Below are positions 1 to 7,999 of a DNA stretch of 64,000 nt, piece by piece. The stretch is from contig NZ_FNKU01000001.1 of NCBI RefSeq assembly GCF_900100365.1, forward strand, positions 2,666,001 through 2,730,000, read 5' to 3'. This DNA comes from Pseudomonas cannabina (GTDB lineage: Bacteria > Pseudomonadota > Gammaproteobacteria > Pseudomonadales > Pseudomonadaceae). A program made the translations under genes and the position numbers. The stretch's first letter is position 1, and every line of letters begins with the position of its first letter. The notes beneath the pieces were generated by a model. That model had not been told where the DNA came from, did no database searches, and saw only the letters and a list, made by a program, of their open reading frames with translations.

Positions 1-264
1 AAAGTCCTGCTCGAAGTCACCGATGCCATCGTAGGTCGCATACATCACCTTGCTCAGTTGCAAGTGCCAGGCACCGTCATCACGTACGTTTATCTGGGTG
101 TTGAGGGATTCACCGCGAAATTGCTCTGCGGCCTGCCGTGCCCGTTCCTCGTCCGGGAAAATGGCATAGAACTCGATGGGATAGATTCGCGCAAAATCAA
201 AACCGCCTTCTTTCATGCGGCGCAGCACATTGCTGCTGATGTCCTCTTGATAGGCTGTGCTCAT
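1..264 (-). CDS. rraB: Ribonuclease E inhibitor RraB-like protein (partial, C-terminus outside window)
   Basis: The minus-strand frame opens at ATG 262-264 after a strong AGGAGG ribosome site and runs off the left edge of the window, so only about 88 N-terminal residues are visible. The start MSTAYQEDIS, the segment IEFYAIFPDEERAR and the end KVMYATYDGIGDFEQ match what I know of pseudomonad RraB/DUF1260 proteins. In E. coli, RraB binds RNase E and limits mRNA decay; that role here is inferred from family membership. The visible part has no signal peptide or membrane segment. The gene is oriented away from the rest of the window and appears monocistronic. Confidence 0.75.
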   Translation of the reverse strand, partial: MSTAYQEDISSNVLRRMKEGGFDFARIYPIEFYAIFPDEERARQAAEQFRGESLNTQINVRDDGAWHLQLSKVMYATYDGIGDFEQDF

Positions 265-418
265 GAAACGTCCTCCTATACAACGATAGATAGAGTTTCA
301 ACTCTTCCAGCGCGACCACCAGAGGGGCAGTCGCCGCACGACAGATAATCCGGCGTGGGGAATCAAGCATGTAGCTGACCAGGCAGGGCTTGCGCGCAGG
401 CCCGGTATCGAGATGTCA

Positions 419-439
419 GAGGCCATCTGAAATGGCCTC
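419..439. repeat. Intergenic hairpin
   Basis: Two perfect 8-base arms, GAGGCCAT and ATGGCCTC, are separated by CTGAA. There is no T-run on either side, so it is not a classical intrinsic terminator. It lies upstream of rraB and downstream of the small gene ending at 511, and could be a processing or REP-type element. Confidence 0.4.
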
Positions 440-510
440 ATCTGCAGATTAGCCCTATCACGGACCGTATGCCAAGTGGTTGGCACGAAAAGGTTTTTAA
501 TCGGTGAGGA

Positions 511-747
511 TCAGCTCGTTTCTGTGATGGAAATGATCTCCACACTGTTATGGTCCTTGAGCGTCTTCACGGTAGGCTCTTCGGTGCGCCCTTCAAGATC
601 ATTGAGATCCAGCTCATCGGTCATCGGATAGAGATCCTTGCGCAGGAGCTGCGCAACTTCTTCCTCGCTGGGACGCTGTTCAAAAGCGGCCACATGGCGC
701 TGCTGCACTCCATCCTTGTCCAGATACAAAATGGCCCACTGTTTCAT
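511..747 (-). CDS. Conserved small hypothetical protein
   Basis: I do not recognise this family. The start was set at the ATG 745-747 (MKQWAILYLDKDG) because a GGAGG site lies 8 bases upstream; a longer reading to 774 lacks such a site. The product is 78 residues, acidic and soluble-looking, without signal peptide, transmembrane segment or cysteine motif. The pattern of a short beta-like start followed by RPSEEEVAQLL suggests a compact alpha/beta protein. It reads the same way as the LtaS-like gene to its right but is separated from it by about 200 bases containing a terminator-like hairpin. Confidence 0.6.
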   Translation of the reverse strand: MKQWAILYLDKDGVQQRHVAAFEQRPSEEEVAQLLRKDLYPMTDELDLNDLEGRTEEPTVKTLKDHNSVEIISITETS

Positions 748-871
748 CAATGCCTCCAGAACGAAGCCAGGCACTCTGGCTTATGGGATAAGGACCTTTT
801 TACCAGCGCATTCGTTCCGCCGGATCAGCGCTGCACAATAGCTGATAACGGCAGCTGATAACGGCCAGAAC

Positions 872-903
872 AAAAGGCCCTTGCAGTAAATGCCAAGGAC
901 CTT
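872..903 (-). terminator. Probable Rho-independent terminator of the LtaS-like gene
   Basis: On the minus strand a 10-base stem (AAGGTCCTTG pairing with CAAGGGCCTT, one G-U wobble) is followed by TTTTG. It lies 40 bases past the stop codon of the sulfatase-family gene that ends at 944. Confidence 0.55.
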
Positions 904-943
904 CTTCATTGCATGACTGGCCGCTTCGGCGAATCAGTCGTCG

Positions 944-3031
944 TCAGTTGCGGTTCTTGCTGGCCTCGACACCGGCCGTGTTGTCCAGAAGGCTCTTGGT
1001 CGCCGTCTGCAGGAAGCTTTCCAGCCGCAGCTTGAGCGCCTGCATGTCCGGCGAATCAGACACTTCTTCGGCATGCGGGTTGGCGCCAAGGGTGTAAGTC
1101 ATCAGCTTGGCCGGCATTTCCGTCGGTTCGATCAGAATGCGGTTGCCGCTGACAATCGCCACGATCTGCTCGCTGCCCGATGGCTTGATCACGCCAAAGC
1201 CTTTGTCGCCTTCCGGCAGGTTCAGCAGATCACGGCCCCAGCACTGGTTGCGGTTCACGCCACCGAGACGCCCCATGATGGTCGGCACCACGTCTACCTG
1301 AGTACCGACGGTGCTACTGCGTTGACCAAACTTCTCCTGCACGCCAGGACCGATCAGCAACAGCGGCACGTTGAAGCGCCCCAGGTCCATTTCGGTCAGC
1401 TGTTTGTTATTGCCGAAGCCGTGGTCACCCAATACCACGAACAGGGTGTTCTTGAAGTACGGCTCTTTTTTGGCCTTCTCGAAGAACTGGCCCAGCGCCC
1501 AGTCGGCGTAACGCATGGCGGTCAAATGCTCGTCCAGCGAACCGTGCCCGGTGACGCGCTCGACCGGCAACGGGTCCGGCAGCGCGTAAGGCGTGTGGTT
1601 CGACAGAGTCTGCAACAGCGCATAGAACGGCTTGCCGTCCTGACGCGCTTTGAGTTCCTGCGCGCCACGGTCGAACATGTCCTGATCGGACACACCCCAG
1701 GTCGGATCGGAGAACACCGGATTGACGAAGTCCTCGCGGCCAACGAAGTTGGTCATGCCCTGGTTGCTGAAGAAGCCCGACTGGTTGTCCCAGGCAAAGT
1801 TGCCGTTGTAGACATAAACGTCGTCGTAATTGCGCCCGGTGCTCAGCAACTGCGGCAGGCCGGAAAGCTTGTGTGCACCCTCTGGCGTCTGCATCAGGTA
1901 CTCGAAGCCCGGCAGGTTCGGGAAGCACGCCATGGTGGCGAACATGCCCTGGTGAGTGTGAGTACCGTTGGAGAAGAAGTGATCGAACAACAGCCCTTCT
2001 TTGGACAGCTTGTCGAAGTACGGTGTGATGTTGGCATCGCTGCCCAGCGCCCCGACCGAATGACCGGCGAAGCTTTCCATCAGGATCACGACGACGTTAC
2101 GGATCGGCAGCGTGTTTTCAGCGGGAGGCGTGAAGTCACGACGCACCGCAGCAATGTCAGGCTCGACCAGCTTGTCATGCGGGGTCAACAGCATGTCACG
2201 CACGGTCTGCTGCGCTTCGGCCTGCGGCAGCGTGGCTTTCCAGATATTGTCACGCTGCTCGGACATACGGCTTTTTGCCGCAGTGATCAGGGTCAGCGTA
2301 CCGTTGAGGCCCAACTGATTGGCGAAGTTCGAGTCAGTGGTGTACGCGTCGCCCCAACGCAGCGGTGGACCCTGACGCAAGGTGCCGCGAATGCACACCA
2401 CCATGACCAGCAATACAACGACGAAAACCCCCGCACGCATGTACCACGGTGCAGCCGGGCTGAGCGTATGAGTGCCCGTAGCGGCGGCATGACGTGGACG
2501 CGTCAGGCGGTCGATGCCCTTGAACACCAGGCTCAGCAGCCAGGTCACCGCGGCCCATGCCAACAGGTAACGCACCACCGGAAAGCCGTACCACAACATG
2601 CTCAGCACGGTTTTCGGGTCTTCTTTCACGTACTGGAACACCAGACCGTTCAGGCGCTGGTGGAATTCGCGATAGAAGTCCATCTCCATCAGGCCGAGGA
2701 ACAGCGTGATGCTGCCGACCAGGGTCAGCCAGAAGCGGAAGAACCCGCGTGCCGCCATGGCCCGCGCACTGAACAGCGACAGCACCAGTGGAATCAGCAG
2801 GTACATCGTCAGGCGCAGGTCGAAACGCATGCCATTGAACAGCGCTTCAATGAACGTCGAGGCTGGCGTATCGCCAATCATCTCGCGGTTATAGACCAGC
2901 AGACCGATACGCAACAGGGTGTACATCACCATCAAGGCGAAACCGCTGAGCAGGATGTACGCGAGGTGCGATTTGACAGTCGGGTTGTGCAGGCGGGCTT
3001 GCCGATGAATCTGGGCGTCCGTTTTGGCCAT
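944..3031 (-). CDS. LTA synthase / MdoB-type sulfatase family membrane protein
   Basis: A 695-residue inner-membrane protein with about five transmembrane helices in the first 220 residues and a large periplasmic alkaline-phosphatase-fold domain after it. Catalytic signatures of the LtaS/OpgB family are visible: LMESFAG near residue 315 (metal-binding Glu), NGTHTHQG near 356 (Thr nucleophile) and VVLGDHG near 535 (metal-binding Asp-His). Family members transfer phosphoglycerol to envelope glycans or act as phosphatases or sulfatases. In a Gram-negative the substrate would more likely be periplasmic glucan or lipid than lipoteichoic acid, which is inference. The gene precedes speE in the same orientation but is separated by about 260 bases. 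The start ATG at 3029-3031 gives MAKTDAQIHRQ. Confidence 0.85.
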   Translation of the reverse strand: MAKTDAQIHRQARLHNPTVKSHLAYILLSGFALMVMYTLLRIGLLVYNREMIGDTPASTFIEALFNGMRFDLRLTMYLLIPLVLSLFSARAMAARGFFRFWLTLVGSITLFLGLMEMDFYREFHQRLNGLVFQYVKEDPKTVLSMLWYGFPVVRYLLAWAAVTWLLSLVFKGIDRLTRPRHAAATGTHTLSPAAPWYMRAGVFVVVLLVMVVCIRGTLRQGPPLRWGDAYTTDSNFANQLGLNGTLTLITAAKSRMSEQRDNIWKATLPQAEAQQTVRDMLLTPHDKLVEPDIAAVRRDFTPPAENTLPIRNVVVILMESFAGHSVGALGSDANITPYFDKLSKEGLLFDHFFSNGTHTHQGMFATMACFPNLPGFEYLMQTPEGAHKLSGLPQLLSTGRNYDDVYVYNGNFAWDNQSGFFSNQGMTNFVGREDFVNPVFSDPTWGVSDQDMFDRGAQELKARQDGKPFYALLQTLSNHTPYALPDPLPVERVTGHGSLDEHLTAMRYADWALGQFFEKAKKEPYFKNTLFVVLGDHGFGNNKQLTEMDLGRFNVPLLLIGPGVQEKFGQRSSTVGTQVDVVPTIMGRLGGVNRNQCWGRDLLNLPEGDKGFGVIKPSGSEQIVAIVSGNRILIEPTEMPAKLMTYTLGANPHAEEVSDSPDMQALKLRLESFLQTATKSLLDNTAGVEASKNRN

Positions 3032-3293
3032 GGTTGTCAGGATCCGGTGGATTCAGGGGTAGGTTCGGTGTGCAGCACCACCCTCCTCTGGGGAGCGGCG
3101 GCGTGCGGCAGGGCGCAGATATTACTTGATTGCGGGTGACCTGGGGCCAGGTCAGCCCATGAAGGCGCATGCCTGTTCAGTTTCGCGCGCAATTGTGCGC
3201 CAAAACGTGTGAAATTTCTGTCGCGAGCGCCCTTCTACAGCAGCTGTCCGGGGACGCGCAGACACGCGGGCCTGCGACGTCGCGCCGGTGCTG

Positions 3294-4154
3294 TCAGTCG
3301 TTGCTGGCTTTGCTCACAGCCTTGAGCACGTACTGTGGCAATGCGAACGAACCGATATGGACTTCAGGGTTGTAATAGCGCGTAACAATACCGCTGCCCG
3401 AAAAACGCTGGCGCAGGGTTTCCAGTGGCAGCTTGCGATAGCTTTTGTCGGTCGCGCCCCAGGCGAAGGTCATCGCACCGCCAATATAGGTCGGGATGGC
3501 CGCCTGATAGAAATGCCAGTCGGCAAACAGACCATTCATGCGCCCGGCAGTGGTCTGTACACCGCTCAGTTGCATGAAAGGCGTACCGTTCTGGGTGACC
3601 AGAATGCCGCCTTCGTTCAGGCAGCGATGGCAGGCCTGATAGAAGTTTTCCGAGAACAGGACTTCACCCGGTCCGATGGGATCGGTGGAGTCGGAGATGA
3701 TCACGTCGAACTTTTCTTCGGTGGTTGCCACGAAGCGCATGCCATCGTCGATGACCAGATTCAGACGCGAATCTTCGAAAGCCCCGCTGGAGTGATCGGG
3801 CAGAAACTCTTTGCACATTTCGACCACCGTTGCGTCGATCTCGACCATGGTGATGTGCTCGACAGTCAGGTGCTTGGCGACCTCGCGCAGCATGCCGCCG
3901 TCGCCACCGCCGATGATCAGCACGCGCTTGGCTGCCCCGTGCGCCAGGATCGGCACGTGAGTGAGCATCTCGTGGTAGATGAATTCATCCGCTTCGGTGG
4001 TCTGGATAACGCCGTCCAGCGCCATGACGCGCCCCATGCGCGGGTTCTGGAAAATCACCAGATGCTGGTGGTCGGTGCGGACTTCGTGCAGCATTTTTTC
4101 GATACGAAAGCGCTGGCCGTAGCCTTCGTACAACGTTTCCTGATAATCGCTCAT
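3294..4154 (-). CDS. speE: Spermidine synthase (polyamine aminopropyltransferase)
   Basis: A 286-residue cytosolic enzyme that transfers aminopropyl from decarboxylated S-adenosylmethionine to putrescine, giving spermidine and 5'-methylthioadenosine. The family core is complete: YQETLYEG at the N-terminus, [14 protein letters not shown] (nucleotide-binding loop, near residue 84), [22 protein letters not shown] (catalytic Asp region, near 160) and YYNPEVH near the C-terminus. The length matches bacterial SpeE. No speD is adjacent. The methionine-salvage genes mtnC, mtnD and mtnB, which process the methylthioadenosine product further, lie 7 kb away on the same strand, separated by unrelated genes and IS elements. 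Confidence 0.97.
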   Translation of the reverse strand: MSDYQETLYEGYGQRFRIEKMLHEVRTDHQHLVIFQNPRMGRVMALDGVIQTTEADEFIYHEMLTHVPILAHGAAKRVLIIGGGDGGMLREVAKHLTVEHITMVEIDATVVEMCKEFLPDHSSGAFEDSRLNLVIDDGMRFVATTEEKFDVIISDSTDPIGPGEVLFSENFYQACHRCLNEGGILVTQNGTPFMQLSGVQTTAGRMNGLFADWHFYQAAIPTYIGGAMTFAWGATDKSYRKLPLETLRQRFSGSGIVTRYYNPEVHIGSFALPQYVLKAVSKASND

Positions 4155-4298
4155 GGGTAAGCTCCCGCTGGGTACTGATGACAGGACGGCCGACCGCCCA
4201 CAACAAAGACGCGCATTCTACGTCGAGGAAGATGACAGGTCGAACCTCTCTGCAACCTGAGCCGTTCGCACGCTTTGAAAAGGCTTGGGCCCGGAAAC

Positions 4299-4332
4299 GA
4301 AAAACGCCTGACTACATAGGTAATCAGGCGTT
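4299..4332 (-). terminator. Rho-independent terminator downstream of the PLDc_N gene
   Basis: A perfect 9-base stem, AACGCCTGA pairing with TCAGGCGTT, has a 12-base loop and a TTT run on the minus strand. It ends transcription of the small membrane-protein gene at 4353-4544 before speE. Confidence 0.7.
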
Positions 4333-4352
4333 ATTGTCGAGCTTCAGAAATC

Positions 4353-4544
4353 TCAGATACGCACGTTGCCGCGCGGCCCCAGAATCGCCCAGATGATCAG
4401 ACCCAGCACCGGCAACAGCACAATCAACAACACCCAGAGAATTTTCTTCCCGGTCTCGGCGTTGCTTTTCAAGACATTGATAATGGCCCAGATATCGAGC
4501 GCCAGAATAATCAGACCGACCAGGCCATTGAATGACGAACCCAT
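4353..4544 (-). CDS. PLD nuclease N-terminal (PLDc_N) domain small membrane protein
   Basis: A 63-residue protein made almost entirely of two hydrophobic helices around residues 7-25 and 36-55. The ending WAILGPRGNVRI and the central WVLLIVLLPVLGLIIW match the PLDc_N domain, which occurs at the N-terminus of cardiolipin-synthase-type phospholipases and also as free-standing small proteins. No phospholipase HKD motif is present, so a catalytic role is not supported. It is monocistronic, with its own terminator downstream. Confidence 0.8.
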   Translation of the reverse strand: MGSSFNGLVGLIILALDIWAIINVLKSNAETGKKILWVLLIVLLPVLGLIIWAILGPRGNVRI

Positions 4545-4713
4545 GGTGTTGCCTCTTAGTGAATGCTTACCTTCCTAGGATAGTCGCACCGTTCGGGGGT
4601 TCCATTGAACCAACCGTATATTCTCGGGCTCCGAAGCGGGAGGCGATTTTTTGTGTCGCCTGCCCCGCGCTCAGCCATCAGTCCAGCCATTGAAAAGAAA
4701 GGTACGTCGCCGT

Positions 4714-5640
4714 ATGTCATCACCTGCACAGCCCGGAACGTCACGAGGGACCTGGCTCTCCCACTTCCAGACCAGCCCGCTGGTCAGCCTGGGGTTCGCG
4801 ATCGCTATTCTGTCGGTCGTGGGTCTGGGTGGCGTCAGCCTGTATAACGCGTTCTACAGCACCAATCAGGTCAACTTCAATCATGCCCTGCTGGGCGGGA
4901 TCGCAGGCTTTATGGCTACTGCGCTCGGGGCGGTCCTTGCAGTGGCCTTGCGCGATGTGTCGCAACGCGCTCAGGACATCATGCTCGGTTTTGCCGCCGG
5001 GATGATGCTGGCTGCCAGCTCGTTCTCGCTGATTCTGCCAGGGCTGGAAGCTGCCAGAGAGATCACCGGCAGCGGCCCGTTCGCGGCGGCGACGGTAGTG
5101 ACCGGCCTGGGGCTTGGCGTGCTGCTGATGCTGGGGCTGGACAGGTTCACCCCGCATGAGCATGAGAGTGTCGGCCGTCAGGGGCCGCATTCGGAACGCA
5201 TCAACCGGGTCTGGCTGTTCGTGCTGGCAATCACGCTGCACAATCTGCCCGAAGGCATGGCCATCGGTGTCAGCTTCGCCAGCGGCGACCTGAATGTCGG
5301 CCTGCCGTTGACCACGGCCATTGCGATTCAGGACATTCCGGAAGGCCTGGCCATTGCGCTGGCCCTGCGCGCCACTGGGCTGTCGGCCTTCAAAGCGATG
5401 CTGGTCGCGATTGGTTCAGGCCTCATGGAACCGCTGGGGGCACTCGTAGGGCTGGGCATTTCCAGCGGGTTTGCAATTGCCTACCCGGTGAGCATGGGCC
5501 TGGCCGCTGGCGCGATGATTTTTGTCGTGTCCCATGAAGTCATCCCGGAAACCCATCGCAACGGCCATCAGACCTCGGCAACGCTAGGGCTGATGGGCGG
5601 CTTTGCGGTGATGATGTTTCTCGACACTGCGCTGGGCTAG
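4714..5640 (+). CDS. ZIP family metal transporter
   Basis: A 308-residue inner-membrane protein with about eight transmembrane segments. The two metal-site motifs of ZIP carriers are visible: HNLPEGMAIGVSF in the fourth helix and QDIPEGLAIALAL in the fifth, which supply His/Glu ligands for Zn(II) or related divalent ions. A histidine-bearing acidic loop (PHEHESVG) precedes them. The start at ATG 4714 was chosen because AAAGG lies about 9 bases upstream; the frame is open further back but without a ribosome site. Its stop codon overlaps that of the convergent gene on the other strand within a shared CTAG at 5637-5640. Confidence 0.9.
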   Translation: MSSPAQPGTSRGTWLSHFQTSPLVSLGFAIAILSVVGLGGVSLYNAFYSTNQVNFNHALLGGIAGFMATALGAVLAVALRDVSQRAQDIMLGFAAGMMLAASSFSLILPGLEAAREITGSGPFAAATVVTGLGLGVLLMLGLDRFTPHEHESVGRQGPHSERINRVWLFVLAITLHNLPEGMAIGVSFASGDLNVGLPLTTAIAIQDIPEGLAIALALRATGLSAFKAMLVAIGSGLMEPLGALVGLGISSGFAIAYPVSMGLAAGAMIFVVSHEVIPETHRNGHQTSATLGLMGGFAVMMFLDTALG

Positions 5641-6155
5641 CCGCGCAACGCTTGCAGCGACGGTGCGGCGTGAATGCCCGCCGCCGCAGCGAGCTCAAGC
5701 ACGCGCGCCTGGTCACGGCCATAGACCAGCACAGCTTGCAGTTCGTCATCCAGTGGCTGGCTGAAATCCATCAGGACGTAACCGCCCAGGTCCTTGCTCA
5801 TGCTGCTCAGCTGAATCTGAATGCGATTGAGCGCAACCAGCGGTTCGACCTTGGCCAGTTGCTTCGATTTGATGTTGAACGTCACGTCCTTGCCGAATGA
5901 CTGAACGATCTGTTCGAACAGATCCATGTAGCTGTCCGCCTGAAACAGCACGGTGTCCGGAAGACTGCCGACCACGACCCACTCGCCCAGCGAGATAGGG
6001 AAGCTGTCGTCGTAATTGATATCGGGGTTCGCCGCCAGAAAAGCCTGCGGGTCGGCATAAGCCTGAGCGGCCTCATCGGCGATACGTGCGATCTCGTCAT
6101 CCGCCATACAACCGGAACTGACTTTGCTGATTAATTCGACCAGTGAGTCTTTCAT
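5637..6155 (-). CDS. Conserved hypothetical protein
   Basis: I do not recognise a named family. The 172-residue product is soluble and acidic, starts MKDSLVELIS, and has no signal peptide or membrane segment. The second half (GYVLMDFSQPLDDELQAVL) reads as alternating beta strands and helices. It converges on the ZIP gene and shares the CTAG stop overlap with it. The ankyrin gene upstream, in the same direction, is separated from it by a strong terminator at 6179-6222, so the two are probably separate units. Confidence 0.65.
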   Translation of the reverse strand: MKDSLVELISKVSSGCMADDEIARIADEAAQAYADPQAFLAANPDINYDDSFPISLGEWVVVGSLPDTVLFQADSYMDLFEQIVQSFGKDVTFNIKSKQLAKVEPLVALNRIQIQLSSMSKDLGGYVLMDFSQPLDDELQAVLVYGRDQARVLELAAAAGIHAAPSLQALRG

Positions 6156-6178
6156 GGGGGACGATCCTGCTAGCGGGC

Positions 6179-6222
6179 AAAAAAAGAGGCGCGAAGGATA
6201 ACGGTAAATCCTTCGCGCCTCT
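6179..6222 (-). terminator. Strong Rho-independent terminator of the ankyrin gene
   Basis: A perfect 14-base stem (AGAGGCGCGAAGGA pairing with TCCTTCGCGCCTCT) and 10-base loop are followed on the minus strand by a run of seven T. It lies 40 bases after the stop of the ankyrin-repeat gene. Confidence 0.9.
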
Positions 6223-6261
6223 ATCTATGTCTGGACCGGATGTCCTGCGGTAACGCTGGTC

Positions 6262-6807
6262 TCAGGCCCTTGCCGCCTGCACGCCCAGCTTGGTCAATTG
6301 CTCGGCGGTAATGGTCGCCCCCATCGCCTGCGCGGCGCCCAGCGCGGTAATGCCCTTGGCATCACTGACATGCGGGTCAGCGCCCTTGCTGATCAGATAG
6401 TCGACGATCTCACTGCGGTTGAACATGGCCGCCATCATCAACGCCGTGCGGCCGTCGGCAGCAGCGGCTTCTACATTGGCACCCGCTTCAACCAGCAATT
6501 TGACAACCGCCAGATCGCCTTTGAACGCCGCACCGGCAATCGGGCTTTGGCCATTGTCATTGCGAATTTCCGGATCGGCACCGTGACTGAGCAGCACCCG
6601 GACCGCATCCTGATGGCTGTGATAGCTGGCCAGCATCAGCAAGGTATCGCCCTTGTGATTGCGCAAATCCGCAGGCAGACCTTTTTCAAGAAGGCGCTCC
6701 AGCATGGTGGCGTTGCCCTGGCGAGCCACATCGAAGACCTGCTCGGCAAACTCTGCGGCCTCTTCCTCAGTCATGGTCTTCGCTTGGCGGGTATCTGAAT
6801 CGGTCAT
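6262..6807 (-). CDS. Ankyrin repeat protein
   Basis: A 181-residue protein built of about four ankyrin repeats from residue 50 onward, recognisable by repeated GDTLLMLA, GQSPIAGAA, GRTALMMAA and GITALGAA helix starts and LLSHGADPE, LVEAGANVE and LISKGADPH turns. The first 40 residues form an acidic helix (TEEEAAEFAEQVFDVAR). There is no signal peptide, so it is probably cytosolic. Ankyrin proteins mediate protein contacts; in P. aeruginosa a periplasmic relative, AnkB, works with catalase KatB, but no catalase gene is next to this one, so no partner can be named. Confidence 0.9.
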   Translation of the reverse strand: MTDSDTRQAKTMTEEEAAEFAEQVFDVARQGNATMLERLLEKGLPADLRNHKGDTLLMLASYHSHQDAVRVLLSHGADPEIRNDNGQSPIAGAAFKGDLAVVKLLVEAGANVEAAAADGRTALMMAAMFNRSEIVDYLISKGADPHVSDAKGITALGAAQAMGATITAEQLTKLGVQAARA

Positions 6808-7153
6808 CGATCACTCCTTGGCACACGGTCAGCCGGGAATCCAATGCTCCCGGTAGCGGTAACACAATGACCACAAGTCTCGCCCGCTGTTCGATCAACC
6901 TTTCTGATCGACGTCAGCCCGGTGAGAACGACTGAAAGTGCTTCAGTACGCTGTTATGCCCGATCGTTATCAGCTCAGAACCCGCAAAATGCAGTGTGCA
7001 CGACAGGCGTTCATGCAAAATGCACGAACCCCGAAAAATTAAAATATTATAAGCCATTGTTTTTAAAGGGATTAATGTCAGTGCAAATACTGGCACAGAC
7101 ACTGCACTACTACTAGCAAGCTTGTTATCCCATGAGCAATGGAGCCGCTAGAC
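6808..7153. other. Intergenic region upstream of the DUF3509 gene
   Basis: No gene is seen in these 346 bases. They separate divergent genes and should hold both promoters. An AT-rich stretch at 7040-7075 is a likely core promoter area. The 10-base word GCAAAATGCA occurs at 6984-6993 and again at 7015-7024, 31 bases apart (about three helical turns), which could be a pair of operator half-sites. Confidence 0.35.
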
Positions 7154-7432
7154 ATGACTTTTATTCAAGAAAAATTCGCTTCCGTATTTTCCGATTACAC
7201 CGTGACCACTCAGCCTCGCCCGGATGGCGGTGTTCTGGTGTCGCTGCGTAATGACGAGGGCAAACAGATCCGTCGCTCCGTGTCTTATGCGCAACTGCAC
7301 ACGCCGGTCCAACTGGAATGGGTTATCAGCGCAATTCGCCGTGACCTCGCGGCACAAGCCAGCGAGCTGCCAGCCATTTCGATGCTGCAAAGCCAGCACC
7401 GCTTCGATCTGCCGACTTACCATACACGCTGA
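7154..7432 (+). CDS. DUF3509 family small protein
   Basis: A 92-residue protein starting MTFIQEKFASVFSDY. The layout of a short helix, a beta hairpin around GGVLVSLRNDEGKQIRR, the phrase VSYAQLHTP and a following helix ending in RRDLAAQ matches the DUF3509 family that I know almost only from Pseudomonas; its function is unknown. The ATG at 7154 is preferred over 7139 because GGAG sits 9 bases ahead of it. It is monocistronic with a terminator downstream. Confidence 0.75.
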   Translation: MTFIQEKFASVFSDYTVTTQPRPDGGVLVSLRNDEGKQIRRSVSYAQLHTPVQLEWVISAIRRDLAAQASELPAISMLQSQHRFDLPTYHTR

Positions 7433-7493
7433 TTCGTTTGACTCGCTGCTCCTTTTGGAGCGGCGATCCGTTGTACGCTCTCATCCCTTGTTT

Positions 7494-7526
7494 GCCGCGA
7501 TTACTCACTGTTTTCGCGGCTTTTTT
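7494..7526 (+). terminator. Rho-independent terminator of the DUF3509 gene
   Basis: A GCCGCG/CGCGGC stem with a 15-base loop is followed directly by six T on the plus strand, about 60 bases after the DUF3509 stop codon and before the convergent luxR 3' end. Confidence 0.75.
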
Positions 7527-7549
7527 ATGCTAGCTCGGTGCGCTGCGAA

Positions 7550-7999
7550 CTACCGGATCAGCCCGCGACACAAGGCCTCACCGACCGCCTGAGCCCTGTT
7601 AGCAACGCCCAGTTTGGCGTAAATGGCCTTAAAATGATATTTGACCGTGGCTTCTGAAATGTCACGGATCACCGAGATTTCCCAGGCGGTTTTTCCGTCT
7701 CTGGCCCACTGCAACGTTTCCAGCTCTCGATGAGTCAAGCCGCGAGAACAGAACTTCAGCCCTCTCGCCACACTGTGCATGACCGGCATCAGACTGCTGA
7801 CCAGATACTTTTGTTCAGCGTTGATCGGCTTTTCCAATTCTGCCAGGGTACAGACCGACGTCACGCTCTCCGTGCCGCGGCAATGACTGGTGTACCCATA
7901 GGAAATGGCCGGCAACAACTCACTGGCCTCGACCGCTTTGTCATAGCAGGCAGACAAAGGGTACAGGCGAAATGCATCCTGCCAGTTCATGAACCCTAG
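7550..7999 (-). pseudogene. LuxR-type quorum-sensing regulator, C-terminal part (split by two IS elements)
   Basis: This is the 3' part of a luxR-type gene whose 5' part is at 10390-10666. Removing both IS elements and one copy of the CTAG duplication joins the halves as HLGFMNWQDAF and gives one open frame of 240 residues. This half carries the end of the autoinducer-binding domain (ISYGYTSHCRGTESVTSVC) and a complete LuxR helix-turn-helix: GLTHRELETLQWARDGKTAWEIS, then SEATVKYHFKAIYAKLG and NRAQAVGEALCRGLI. No luxI is in the window, so the regulator was probably a LuxR solo. An outward frame from the IS end fuses in-frame to this half, so a truncated DNA-binding product is conceivable, but the intact receptor is lost. 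Confidence 0.88.

Noticed and set aside
1073..3139. A 688-codon plus-strand open frame
   Set aside because: It is antisense to the LtaS-like gene, has no ribosome site and gives an Arg/His/Gln-rich product typical of shadow frames in GC-rich genes.
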